A stretch of DNA of 64,000 nucleotides from Hygrocybe punicea (GCA_963556145.1 OY744471.1:427590-491589); one strand, 5' to 3'; numbered from the stretch's first letter, positions 34,760-46,656 are shown. Numbers and translations are program-made. Notes: generated by a model not told the origin, from the letters alone.

Positions 34760-35470
34760 CCACACTTCTACATATGGTTAGGCCAATTCCGACATTCCCA
34801 CCACCAGCACTGCACGTACCACACGCAGGCTGAACAAGCAAGTCAAATGCATCGAGAAGCGAAAGGAAATGTACAAGTCACTCGCGATTCGGAGGTACCC
34901 TCTGGCAGACATCATAACAATAGTTTTACAGTATGCAGTCGTCAAGCTCCACGAAATCACTGGTCATTGGACAGCGTTCCGGTTCCGATAAGGACAAACA
35001 GTCCCGCAATGCCAGACAAGTTGAGTATCTCCCTTCAGCGCACATGATTAGCAAACATTATTCACATCAATGTGGAGAAATAAGCGTACCGGCCGTGATT
35101 CATAGTCCAAGACGACGACTCGGTTCATCCGCATTGCTGCAACCAATGCGCCCGCCACCGCCAGCATCACTGGCCACCCCTTGTAATGCACTTGGTTCGG
35201 AAATATCCGGTCCTTGTGTGCGTGATGCCTTTGCCATCTGCGGAATGCAAAGAGTAAAGGAGCTAGAAGGATGGTGAAGCACTTTTGTTTCCGACCTGGT
35301 ATTTTGTCACTGGCAGTAGTACTGGCATGTCTTTCAAGTTATCCGATTCTTCACCCTCCGAGTCCGCATCACCGCCACGCATAGCCTGTCTTGACCGTCG
35401 CATCGGACAGAACCGCAAAATACTACTCAAATCCATGCCTCGGCCTCCAAATACACGTTTTCTTCAACGG
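34760..35470. repeat. duplicated upstream segment, unit 3
   Basis: Third copy of the 5' segment seen at 2400-3320 and 4300-5250, upstream of copy D. A 5-bp deletion near 35155 and an extra base near 35283 shift the minus-strand frame that is open in unit 1. Confidence 0.6.
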
Positions 35471-35817
35471 ATGTATTCACTCGTTGACTGCTCCGGTGGA
35501 TGATACGGAAATACCATATTCTTGGGTTTGGGGGGGTACTGGAAGTGGGAACTGAGGGGGAAATATTTCCAACAACGCCAGAACGATACAATGCTAACGC
35601 CCCTCCATCTGATGATGTAAACACAGTGGCAAAACGAGGAAGGAATGGTCAAGTTATACTCCCCAGGAAGTGTCGTAAAGGGAACATGATTTCGCCTTCT
35701 TGTGTCCGGAACAGCCGTTCGACCAGTGTTAGGTGTCAATTCGCTTCCGCGTTGTATGGTGTCAATTGAATCGGTGTATGAGAAGGGTCCCTCTGGATCT
35801 GATGTACCATCAGACAA
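35464..35817 (-). pseudogene. fragment of a membrane-protein cytoplasmic tail
   Basis: The minus strand encodes EGPFSYTDSIDTIQRGSELT, TGRTAVPDTRRRNH and, in another frame, PPKPKNMVFPYHPPEQS. These correspond to the juxtamembrane tail and last-exon start of copies A, E and F. The expected donor GGTGAGT reads GGGGAGT, destroying the splice site. Ectodomain and tail modules are absent. The fragment runs straight into duplicated segment unit 3. Confidence 0.65.
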
Positions 35818-36479
35818 GGAACTAACTGTTGGGAAGGATGTTAGATCGACTGTAGCGATATGAGGACTATGGCTGTTACTTCATTGGGGGTGCTGGAGTT
35901 TGGTGTTGTTCGTCGATAGAAGAGGGCAGATTGTGCAGGGTGGATGCGTGGACGCTTTATGCGCTGGCCTTTCTGGAAGTTATCGTTGCTGTATCACACA
36001 AGCTGAGGGGAGTGACTGAGGATTTGGAGTACCTTGAGATGGGAGACGGTCATCGAAGGATCAAAATGGTGGAAAGCTATGGTACGGCCATTTACCCAGC
36101 TACGAAACCCTATGATGGCCGTTGTTTGGCTCTCACCTCAGAACGCAATAGCAGAGGATCTGGGACCCACCATCTTCATTAACGACGCGGACACTAAACA
36201 GCGATCGGTGCTAAATCGATGCATATGAATTCCCGAAATACACACCCTCGCAGTGAAGAGTCTCTTGGAGGACATTATACAGGACCGAAGTAGCGATGTC
36301 AGGTTGGACAGTGCAAAACAGCCAATTGTCTGTCGTCATACAAGTTAGATTTAATGGGCTGACGGTAGCATAGCGAAATGACAAATTCAACAGCACATAG
36401 AACGACGGGCAGACAGAACTACAGCAGATACGCAGCAAAATCCCATAATGAAAGAAGAAAAAAAACATGCTTGTCGATA
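35818..36479. other. no gene seen
   Basis: A plus-strand frame at 35931-36182 lacks motifs. Nothing else supports a gene. Confidence 0.4.
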
Positions 36480-38267
36480 TCATCCCCCATAAGGTGGTGG
36501 AAAAGACACCGTATTTCCCCTTGTCAAATCAGCTGGTGATGCCTCTGGCATGAGCAGATGTTGGAGGGATGCAGCCAGCGCATGTCTGTCCCTCGGGCTC
36601 AACCGTGCGCGAGAGATGACGCCCAGAACATGACTTGCTATGTCTGGGAGTTCTTCCTGGCCTGCTTCGTTTGTTGTTGATGACTGCGGTAGAAGTGCTG
36701 TTGACATTTGAACATCCGCTGGTGGTGATGTTGGGAGTGATGCTTCTGGCGTATTCAAGGAGGCTACGAGTGCATGTTGTTGACTGGTGGTCAAGCGGCG
36801 AACGACATCAAGAGCTGAAGCTAAGTCAGCCTCCGGCGCTGGCGATGCTGATGCTGGATCGACAGAAGAAGCGTTCCAAGACGCCATGAGTGTCTGCCGT
36901 TGGCTGGCCGTTATCCCAGCGGCATCAAAAGCCGAAGCTAGATCAGCTTCCAAATTCCGGGATTCACGCATTGACTGCTCAGGCGGATGATATGATACAA
37001 CAATAGTCTTGGGTTTGGGTGGTACTGGAGGCGGAGCGGCAGTGGGAGCTGAGGACGTCCGTGCCCCTGCATCTAGTGATATATACAGTGTTTCAAAATG
37101 ATGGAAAAAAACAGTAGAATTATACTCAGGCTCACCAGCACGTGTCGTAAGGGGGACTGGATTGTGGGTTTGTGTGCCCGGAACAACCGTTCGACTGATG
37201 TTAGACGTGAATTCGCTTCCACGATGTACAACGTGGATCGGATCTGTGGCCGGGAAGGGTCTTCCTTCATCTAAGGTAGCGTTAGTGGCACTGCTAGGAA
37301 GGATTATTTAGAGTTGGACACAGACTTGGCGGGAGTGGAGCGGAGAAGTATGTCGTAGTTGTCGGCCCAGACTGGCTTGTCATCAAACCAGAATAGGGCT
37401 TTAGTTCGGATTCGATGGGAAGAGACTCTAGGACTGCATCAGTGTGTGAGTTTCTGCGCCTTCGCCAAAAGATGAATGCGGCCGTGAATGTGAGCAGAAT
37501 AAAGGCAAGTACACCAACGACGCCACCAGTGACAGCAGCTTTGTTGGACTTGTGCGGCGGTGGTGAGGAGGGCACTGATGGGGAAGATGACACCCGGGTG
37601 GAAGATGTTGGGGATACTGAAGATGTGGTTGTCGACGTGACAGCCAAGTTTGGGCTATAGGAAAGTGAGTATGTTTTGTGGATTGTGCAAGAACCAGTCG
37701 CACTTGACAGTAATTGTGGAGAAAGAGCTTGTTGGAAAGGCGATAGCAGGTCTGATAGATGATGAGCTCGAGATAACGAGTTGACATGACGACTCACTGT
37801 TGAAACACTGTCGAGTAAGAAGCGTCACCAGATGGAGAATGTTGGGTGTAGGATTGAAAATTTTCCGTGTTGTAGGAAGCATAGGAATAAGTAGTCGTGA
37901 CATTCCCCAAGCAAGCGGACGACGATCCAGGTTGGACAGTGTAATATTGACAGCCAAGAAGGCATGCGATGAAGCTATAACCCGTGGGAATGTTACAAAT
38001 CCAATCAATGTAGCCAACGCCGAGAGGGATGTTTACGGTGAGCAAGTCGGTTGCACCGTCAGGTGTGTACAAGTTCGCGTAGACAACCCCCAAAGAACTG
38101 TTGTAGTAAATAAGAACGGGTTCGCACTGAGCGATCGAAAGCGGCATAACGATGTCGACGCCTTTCGAAGGATCGCCGATTTGATAACCGTTCGTTGGTC
38201 GAGCAGTTTGTCCCAGCGCAGTGAGGATGACGGCCAACACAACCACGACTGTTAGTGTTGGATCCAT
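36480..38267 (-). CDS. PPxY-tailed single-pass membrane protein, copy E
   Basis: Exon 1 is 38267-37798 (signal peptide MDPTLTVVVVLAVILTALGQ, ectodomain with QCEPVLIYYNSS, TVQPGSSSACL). Exon 2 starts at 37702 after a 95-nt phase-2 intron and gives the stalk, the helix AFILLTFTAAFIFW and the basic RRRRNS. A further intron follows the juxtamembrane PYSGLM region; its exact sites are uncertain. The tail resumes with TLDEGRPFPATDPIHVVHRG to donor GTGAGC at 37144. The last exon (37072-36480) carries three modules (TASQRQTLMASWN, TTSQQHALVASLN, SPRDRHALAASLQ) and ends FPPPYGG. It is the closest relative of F in domain content. Function unknown; a WW-domain partner is predicted from the PPPY. Confidence 0.8.
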
Positions 38268-38587
38268 CTTACGGAGGAAAAACCGTTCTCATGTCAGTCA
38301 CTGATATCTACTAGTACCTGTGGTTGGCCACGCTCCCGGACCAATTTGCCCTAATACATTCCCGCCGCTAGCGCTCGGACGCCCCCCAGCTAGTGTTAAC
38401 AAACGCAGGGGCTGGCAGCCCATCACGGTATTCCTCGACCTCTTTGTGATACAAAATCCTTGCTGGATGTGTTTCTCGGTCGCAGACAACATATAAACTA
38501 AGAACCTCATCTCAGCCTGTTCATGCCGAGTATGTCAGGTCAAAACACTATCCTCTCATAGCCACCTGTCGTAGCCAAGTCAAAGAA
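38268..38587. promoter_or_regulatory. 5' region of copy E
   Basis: No coding frame. It shares little with the upstream units of A, B and D, so E may be regulated differently. No specific promoter element is recognised. Confidence 0.3.
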
Positions 38588-39330
38588 TTACCGAAGGGCC
38601 GTCATTGCTTCCCAGCTCCTGACGAGGACGAACCTTGCAAAAGGGGATGCGGAAGACGCCAGTTCCCTCCAAAGAAGCCTTTCAACGAGCTGGGAAGCAC
38701 CCATGATTGAAGTTGTGCCTCCAAGCTGTACTAATCGACGTGCCTTCTCCTCGCTGAGAGACTCTTCAAGCAGTCGAAGGAAGATGATGATTGATGGCCG
38801 AATGCCCTTCAACAAACAGGAGGAAGGCACCGTCAGCGAGCGATGAAGAGGATGAATTGGAGGTGAGGTACTCAAATGAAGGGGAAACCGGTGGGCATTC
38901 CTTGATTCCAACACTCCTGCGCCTCCAGTCACTAAATTTTCAATAAACAAGAAGGGCCACTCTGTTGCGAAAATGACTGCCAAAATGGTCGTAAAAGCGA
39001 ACAACATGATCTACGTTGCTTCCCCAGTCTGGGCTGGCCCGGCGGCGCAGAAATATCCCCCCTGTTGTGAACAACAATCACACCGATGTCATCTACATGA
39101 AGTGGTCAATGCGGCTTGCCAGTGACACCGCAAAATATGGGAGTCATACCGTGAACAAGGATATCATCGTGTCCCCGCAACGTGGGCCAGTACCCCTGCT
39201 ATGTTTTGATCACACAGTGTTAGGCCTCTGCCCCCCCTCGATTCTTGCCATCCTCTCACTTTCTCGAACGGCGAACCATTTCGAATGCCTTCAGGCCTAA
39301 TTAAACTTTGGCCAGTCCCGATTCTAGGTA
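38588..39330 (-). pseudogene. unidentified locus, partner of 8.5-9.0 kb
   Basis: A minus-strand frame at 39007-38588 has 139 codons, starts with a hydrophobic stretch (LFAFTTILAVIFA) and includes FLRLLEESLSEEKARR. Similar but broken sequence lies at 8457-9020. I do not recognise it. The two copies flank members of the same gene array, so they probably duplicated with it. Confidence 0.35.
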
Positions 39331-39699
39331 CGTATATTCAAGGCCAAAGTTCGAACCGACACTCGCAATTCTATATATGAAACCTTCACGGCCTATTCCT
39401 CGCATGAAGATTCCCTCGATGCGACAACTTCCATGCTATATACATATTGCCTACTAGTAACAAGTTTTTCATTTCCGGTAATGTAGAGGCTTTCTTGAAC
39501 AGAGTGCCCTTTTTACAAGCTCATAATAAAACTCGAGCCTCCAGCAGCGCTGCTTCACCCTGTGCCATCCGCTTGACGCCGTAGTTATTCCGGACAATAT
39601 TTAATAAACGGTGATGCCTGTCTTTTCTGCCGGTATTTCGTAGCCTCTGCCAGTTGGGGATCTGGATGGTGAGAACTACCCATGCCATGCCGCTTCATC

Positions 39700-39990
39700 T
39701 TCGGGGCACAACTCACGACCTACTGTTTTTTTTTCCCCCCTTGCATAGAGGAATTATGGCTGCTTTATATAATCATGGATCGCTTGTCATCCAACGAGTT
39801 ATCCATTTCCGTCTGTGTTCCTTACACTTTTGAACTACACACGCCGCTTGCACAACTCACGACCTACTATTTTTTTTTCCCCCTTGCATAGAGGAATTAT
39901 GGCTCCTTTGTACAATCATGGATCGCTTGTCTGTCATCCAAAGATCTAGTCAGCTACTTCGCATCAGCGCTGTTGCATCGTCGTCCATTT
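39700..39990. repeat. direct duplication, about 90-150 bp
   Basis: 39706-39797 and 39857-39947 share CACAACTCACGACCTACT, a T/C homopolymer run, then CTTGCATAGAGGAATTATGG and ATCATGGATCGCTTGTC. A shorter CCATTTCCGTCTGTGTTCC word repeats at about 39805 and 39985. No genes are visible around it (39331-40298). Confidence 0.75.
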
Positions 39991-40298
39991 CCGTCCGTGT
40001 TCCTTAGGCCCAGCCAGATTTCCACCTTCACTCTCGCAGACATCATCTACTAGAGGCATGGACGGTCAGACGAGTCTTGGATTGCATACTTGTGTCCAGT
40101 CTACAGGTTACATGGAGTGTATCTCATGGGATAGCGATAGCAATACGAAAACAATCACACAAAACAAACAAGGGATATCCAGAAAACCGTACAAAGGGGC
40201 AACATAAGACCGGCCTAATATACACACACCAAAATCACGCGCGAAGCAAGAAACAAACATGATGAGAACACGCCCAAAAAAATTTTTAATGCCATTAT

Positions 40299-42125
40299 TC
40301 ATCCTGCATATGGTGGTGGCGAAGTCACTGTATTACCCCTGGTCAAATCTGCTGGCGTCGCCTGGTCGGGCATGAGCAGATTATTGAGAGATGCAACCAG
40401 TGCACGTTGTTCCCTTGGGTTGAGCCGTGCGCGAGAGATGACACCCAGCACATTACTCGCAATGTCTGGGAGACCTTCCTGCACGGCCTCGCTCGGTGTC
40501 AATACCTGAGGTGGTAGTGCTGTTGGTATCGGAACATCAACTGGTGCTGGTGATAATGATGCCTCCTCAGGGGCAGTCGGATTAACAGAAGAAGTGGTCC
40601 AGGAAGCTACGAGTGCCTGCCGTTGGCGGGCAGTCAGCCTGCGAGTGGCATCCAAAGCTAAAGCTAAGTCAGCCTCCAGCGTCGGTGAGAGTGATGGCGT
40701 ATCTGGTGCTGCCGGATCGGCAGGAGAGGAAGTATTCCAAGCGGCTATGAGTTCCTGCCGCTGGCTGGCTGTGAGTCCAGCGGCATCAAAAGCCAAAGTT
40801 AAATCAGCTTCTATATTCCGGGATTCACGTGTCGACTGCTCGAGCGGATAGTATGATACAATGGGTTTGGGGGGTACTAGAGGTGGAGCAGCAGCGGTAG
40901 CTGAGGATGTCAGTGCCCCTTCATCTAGTGAAATATTCAGAGTCGAAATGATGAAAAAAAAAGCAGAATTACACTCACCAGCAAGTGTCGTACGGGGGAC
41001 TGGATTGTGGGTTTGTGTGTCCGGAACAACCGTTCGACTGATGTTAGATGTGAATTCGCTCCCACGATGTACAATGTGGATCGGATCTGTGTCCGGGAAG
41101 GGTCTTCCTTCATCTAAGGTAGCGTGAGTGGCACTGCTGGGAAGGATTATTTAGAGTGGGACACAGACTTGGCGGGAGTGGAGCGGAGAAGTATGTCGTA
41201 GTTGTCGGCCCAGACTGGCTTGTCATCAAACCAGAATAGGGCTTTCGCTCGGATTCGATGCGAAGAGACTCTAGGACTGCATCAGTGTGTAGGTTTCTAC
41301 GCTTCCGCAACAAGATGAATGCGGCCGTGAAGGTGAGCAGAATAAAGGCAAGTCCACCAACGACGCCACCCACGACAGCAGCTTTGTTGGACTTGTGCGG
41401 GGGTGGTGAGGAGGGCACTGATGGGGAAGAGGACACCGGGGTGAAAGAAGTAGAGGATGCTGAAGATGTGGTTGTCGACGTGACAGCTAAGTTTGGGCTG
41501 TAGGAAAGTGAGTATGTTGTATGGGTTGTAAAAGAACCAGTCGCACTTGACAGTAAATGTGGAGAAAGAGCGTGTTGGAAAGGTGGTAGCAGTTCTAATA
41601 GATGATGAGTTCGAGATAACGAGTTGACATGACGACTCACTGTTGAAGGTATGTCGAGAAAAAATAATTGCCAGATGGAGACTGTTGAGTGTAGGATTGA
41701 AAATACGTTGTGTCGTAGGAAGCATAGGAATATGTTGTGACATTTCCCAAGCAAGCGGACGACGATCCAGGTTGGACAGTGTAATATTGACAAATACCAA
41801 AACCGCATGCGACGAAGCTATAACCCGTGGGAACGTCGCAAATCCAATCAAAGTAGCCAACGCCTTCAGGGAAGTAAAGATCGAGGAAGTCGTTTAAAGA
41901 GTCAGGTGTTTGCAAGGCTACGAAGTAACCCAACAAAGAATTGTTGTAGTAGAAGAGAACAGGTTCGCACTGAGTGATCGAAAGCGGCATAACGACGTCG
42001 AAGCCAATCGAAGGATCGCCGAGTTGATAACCTTGTGTTGGTCGAGGAAAATCCGTGGTTTGTCCCAGCGCAGTGAGGATGACGGTCGACAACACGGCTA
42101 CGGTGGTTGCCAGCATTGGAACCAT
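40299..42125 (-). CDS. PPxY-tailed single-pass membrane protein, copy F
   Basis: The start is placed at 42125 (MVPMLATTVAVLSTVILTAL) because this matches copies A and D; an upstream in-frame ATG at 42191 would bury the signal peptide. Exon 1 is 42125-41641, then a 95-nt phase-2 intron, and exon 2 from 41545 (stalk, helix AFILLTFTAAFILL, basic RKRRN). An unresolved intron follows PYSGLM. The tail passes donor GTGAGT at 40978 into the last exon 40924-40299. That exon has three modules (TASQRQELIAAWN, TARQRQALVASWT, NPREQRALVASLN) and ends SPPPYAG. The frame is intact. Like the others it should sit in the plasma membrane with the ectodomain outside. Confidence 0.8.
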
Positions 42126-42588
42126 CGTTATCGCTGTGAACAGCAAAGCTGGACTCCACATGTCACTTCCCTCTGAGGACGGTTCTGTCACCCGGAGAAT
42201 GCCGGGACTCGCTCGGGCTTCGATCCCGATTTGGGTGAGATCGTGCCTTTGGGACCAAAGGCAGCCAAACAGGCTGCAAACTGTCCAATCCGCCCCCTCG
42301 CTCTCAAATCCGCTGACGCCGTGCTAGGACGAGCAATGGCGAGGACCCACGGCACCCGGTCGCACCAACCAGGCCACCCGCCAACGACGCCTCCAGTTCC
42401 TCACCGACAACAACCGCCACTCCCACCTCTCAGGTCCCCGCCAATTTCGTCGATCTCATCGGCGTCGTCATCCACCTCCTCGCATACCTCCTCGTTCGCG
42501 TTTCCGGCACCCTCCTTGCCCTAGCGCTCTCTCTGCACCTCGCCTTCCCACCCTCGACGCATCCTGCTCCCAAGGTTCCCCACCCGCC
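42126..42588 (+). other. GC-rich leader of the SAP-domain gene
   Basis: Base composition turns GC-rich at about 42170, marking a change of origin next to the array. A plus-strand frame at 42231-42524 is open and rich in Pro/Ser but has no motif. It may be 5' leader or an unrecognised exon. The left edge of the SAP/recombinase unit probably lies here. Confidence 0.35.
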
Positions 42589-44333
42589 ATGGCGACAGAA
42601 GCGCCTGCGGTGACGCCCAGCTCAAGTGCCAGCTGCGCCAGCAGTGCCAACCAGCCGCCCTTGTTGTTATCACCCTCCTCTCCAAGCGAGGACGGGCCCC
42701 TCCCGTTTCCGGGTCGAGTGGGGGCAAATGGTCAGCACGAGGTGCGGCATCTGACGCTGTGAGTCCCTTCCCCTCTCTCTTTTTTTCTTCCGGAGTGCTC
42801 GGACAGACATCTTTGCTAATAATTTTGTTTTTTCTCGGTCGTGCCATCCCGCCGCATCTCCCAGTCGTGGGCAGACGAAGTCCACTCTGAAAGATTGGTG
42901 CCGCGAGTTCCGCCTCCCGATGTCAGGCAACGTCGCCGCACTGCGTGAGCGGCTGAAGGCGTTCAGCGGAGACTCGAACGCATGGGATAGGTGAGCTAAT
43001 ACCCGTCTCTGCCCTCTTCCCCAATGCTCCGGACTGACTGCCCCCCACCACCTCCAGTTTACTTCCTGGCGCGAAGCGCTCACATAAAGGACCCAGGCCA
43101 GGGGTTCGAAAGTCCAAAGCCAAGCCGTCGGCACTGCGCCGTGAGGCGCTACTCGGCCACGGCGTCCCTGATGCAAATGGCGCCGTCATCCACGCCCTCC
43201 CAACGGAGCGGTCAAGGGATACCCGGACTGCTGAACAAGTCCGGCAGCTCATCCCATGGGTACGTAACGTGCATGCCCGCAATTACTGCGCTTCTGACTG
43301 TTTCACCGAAGGCAAAAAAAGTGATGGCCCTGTTTCCATACCAGCCCACCACCCTCGACGATGAGGATCATCATGGTCAGCACCCGAATCCGGACAATGG
43401 CCTGACACATGGTGGAGCCATGCCTGACTCCACCTCAATGCAGCCGCCTGGGCAAGAGCTCGCAACGAGCAGACTAGCCAAGCAGACAACTGCGGAGGTG
43501 AATAATCCATGTCACTCCGCAGTGCTGCTGCAATGCTAAATTGGGGCATTCAGCCCACAAACGACATCAGCTCCCTGCTTCGGCAGACGCAGGCACAGCT
43601 GTCGGCAGTACTAACTCAAATGGCAATGACCCACCCACTGCCTCCTGAAGGCCAGCATGTGGCCCTCGCACCACCCAATCAGGCTCGTGCCTGCACCCCG
43701 CCGTCTTCTGGTGGGTTGCCACCTCCGCCGGTGTCATTGCCGGGGCGCTTGCTTGTACTCGGAAATGGCACCGCCCTTCAAATTTCGGGGGACAGCATCC
43801 CAGACCCACCTGCTGTCTCGTTCGCCGATGACATCCCACGCCTCAACAGCATGTGGGATGACACAACGCCGCACTGGTGTGGGAGATCCCCGTTGGTCGT
43901 TGGTGGCCATCCCATTCCTGTGTCATATTGGCCCGAACTGTACAAGTATGGCAAAAAGGACCAGTGGAAAGGAACAAAAACGAAATGGTTTGAATGGAAG
44001 GTATGCTTTCTGTTGTGTCATCAGTGCCATACTGAGCTTGCCATCTTGCCATTCTAGGTGGTTGTTGAGCATTATCGGGAAAATACGCCGGAAGATTTCT
44101 GGAGGGAGTTTTGTCAACCTAACGGCAACCGAATGACCTTCACAACCATCACCCAACTACTCCAAAAGCAATGAGTTGCCAAGCATCAAGAGATTGCAGA
44201 GCAAGCCCGAAGGGAGTATGGCCCCCGTTTCTCTGAAGATTTTACTTACCGTCGTGGTGGCCAGACATTTGTCATGAGTGACCCAACAACTATTGCCCGA
44301 CACTACCTTATGTTATCTAAGGCTAACCCTTAG
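42589..44333 (+). pseudogene. SAP-domain protein, one in-frame stop
   Basis: Six exons keep phase: 42589-42758, 42865-42990, 43058-43259, 43312-43497, 43554-44000 and 44058-44333 (468 codons). Exon 2 encodes a SAP motif (TKSTLKDWCREFRLPMSG, then VAALRERLKAF), a DNA-binding helix-linker-helix. The middle is Pro/Gly-rich. The C-terminal part has WFEWK, ENTPEDFWREFC and, after the stop, EQARREYGPRFSEDFTYRRG. In the last exon TGA at 44172-44174 sits where RV is expected (QKQ-stop-VAKHQE), a change CGA to TGA. The rest of the exon stays open, so the lesion is recent. The gene converges on the tyrosine recombinase with a gap of about 140 bp. I infer that the two are one mobile unit, the SAP protein perhaps binding its ends. 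Confidence 0.7.
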
Positions 44334-44475
44334 TTTTTAGTCATTGTATTTATTTTATTGTTCGACTCTGGGAAGAATAAATGTGCCCTTGATTTATTGT
44401 TACAACAGTCCTACAGAACTAAGAGGGCTAGGGGGAATGGTGGAGGCATGTTACAGTTTGCTACTGACACCAAGC

Positions 44476-46656
44476 TCATGCACAACCACATGTTCTTCCA
44501 CAAGCTGGGCACTTGACTGTTGGCACAAGGTTGGGATTGAAAAAGTCTTCCCTCCTCTCTGTGGGATTGTCATTTGATGAGATGAGGTACTTGACAATGG
44601 TCAAGTGTGTGAACTCTGTGCTCCATCCTCCCCACTCACAGATGCGGCGAATAAGCCATCGGCGCTCTGATGAGAGGTACTGGCAACCACCACGCCGGAA
44701 GGAGTGAGTTCCATAGGGATAAGGGTCAACACCAACATCAAGTAGATTGTTTCGGAAAAATTCCAGAAATTGTTCAGAGGTCTGCTCATAGTTAGGTCAG
44801 CCTGTGACATGCCAGAAAATTATGTACATACCATGGGGTGGTTGGCCTCTGCAACACGGTCACCAGAAGCAATCTTGCGAAATATGTAACCTTGTGTAAT
44901 ATTGGACTCAACTAACCACTCTGCAAGGGCACGAACTGGGCAAAGATGTGCCTCTGAGGGAGGCAGAGCATGCAGCACAAATGGTTGGATTTCTAATGAT
45001 GGGAATGAGCTACAGCAGACATTGTCATATTATAAAGGAAAACAAACACTCACCTCCAAATTGTTCAGTCTTTCGGAAGGGCAAAGTGAGCTTGAAGCAG
45101 GTTGGAGAGATAATCTCAATGTCATGTGCCTGGATCTTCAGAACTTCATCAATGCGCAATAAGCACAGAAATGCAATTGTGTAAGCAGCTTGCAATAAAC
45201 GCCGGGTACAACCACCACCCCATTCATGAATATTTGAGGGGTTTTGTTTCTGTGCACGAGAGCCTGGAGTGTAATCCTTGATGGCCCAGATATGGGTTTG
45301 GTGGTTAAAATCAAACAATTTCCTGAGCATTGCCTAAAAAAGAGGGAATACAAATCATTGCTTGGATTATCCTGAAGAAAATCTGACTGACTGATGTGAT
45401 GGCACGTGCACTCGTAGAAGTCTCTCCTGCCTGAACCTTAGTATGTAATTTAGCATTTATATATCAAAATAAATATCTTGACTTACCTTTCTTCTTCGCA
45501 GGCCTACCATATAGCTTGATACTACATTGGACACAGATGGGTTCCCAACCATTCTTCCAGAACTTCCACTTTCATGCCAGGCCATTGTTCCAAGCCTATG
45601 AAGACGACCAAAGGCATAAGTCATTGCTGCACGCATTTTCTGAGCATGTGAATATGTTCCTCGTTCATCTGTAGCTGGTCTCCTTGATCCATCAAGCAAG
45701 ATCTCATCACACCTAGGCATTAAAAAATACAAGTACATGATCAGCATGCAAAATTAGTCTCAATTGCAAATCACCGGTTCATAATCCAGGATGCAATGAA
45801 CCATGGAGCATCTTGGCTTGGCTTTGAGGAGAAAAAAGACTCATCCTGCTTGATAAAGCCATTGGTAACTAGGAAGCTTTCACATTGTTTCATAAGCCTG
45901 GACCATGATGTTGTCTGTTCAACCCAGTGAAAAGAACAACCATATAACTGGACCTTCTCACCTCTGATACTCGCTATCAGTCTTTTCAGTCACACCTTTA
46001 GATGCTTGGAGGAGAGCATCCCACATATCTGACATGTGGGTATCACCATCTTCATCCTCAAGAGTGGCATCAAGCTGGGTCTCTTGTTCCCCCTCCAAGT
46101 CATCAGTGATTTCCAGTTCTTCTGGTTTATCTTGTGCATTGGGAGGATTGAGAGCCTGGTAGACTCCAGGAAACCTTGATCTTGAAAGCATAGACATGCA
46201 ATGTTGTGGTGAGCGACAAAGAACAAGTTTGTTACAGTCACATGTCACACAAAAATAACCCTTGACAACGGGCAAATAAATAAACAATACTATGAGCGAT
46301 AATACAGATGTCGAGACTGCTATCAAATCACTATGACGGCAGCATCTGAAGGCCCTGCGAGGGCACAAAAGAGGTGTGGGTAATGGAGGGAGTGGCGGTA
46401 GTGGTGGACTAGGCACTTTAGGTCGTCTTGAAGAGTCTTTCGAGGTCGCGTGAGTTTGTAGATTCGACGACAAGCGCGAATCATCCTTTTCTGCCACATA
46501 TGGTTCGTCATGGGGGTCTGAGGTGCCGACAGAGTCGAGAACCATGCTGGAATTTATGTCAACCTTGATACGATCAGCCAACTGAACCTCACCCTTGATA
46601 CCGTCGCCTATCTGCTCGCGTCGGGGACCTTGGAACGGATAGCTTCCAGGTAACAT
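44476..46656 (-). CDS. Crypton-like tyrosine recombinase, N-terminus fused to cyclin sequence
   Basis: Seven exons fit without a frame break: 46656-45962, 45897-45775, 45712-45487, 45436-45392, 45333-45054, 44992-44832 and 44781-44476 (611 residues). Family blocks include GYFCVTCDCNKLV, CESFLVTNGFIKQDESFF, GTYSHAQKMRAAMTYAFGRL, LLQAAYTIAFLCLLRIDEVL, THSFRRGGCQYLSSERRW and FTHLTIVKYLI. The recombinase signature is visible: Arg in CLLRIDEVL, H-x-x-R in THSFRR, the nucleophile Tyr in IVKYL. The protein ends with KCPACGRTCGCA, a likely zinc knuckle. Such proteins cut and rejoin DNA through a phosphotyrosine. One donor (after ARAITS) is GTCAGT. Exon 1 begins in cyclin-derived sequence (to about 46350), so the native start may lie further in, for example at MSMLSRSR. 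Confidence 0.75.

Noticed and set aside
42126..42191. Upstream ATG at 42191 as the start of copy F
   Set aside because: It would add 22 residues before the signal peptide; all paralogues start at the equivalent of 42125.
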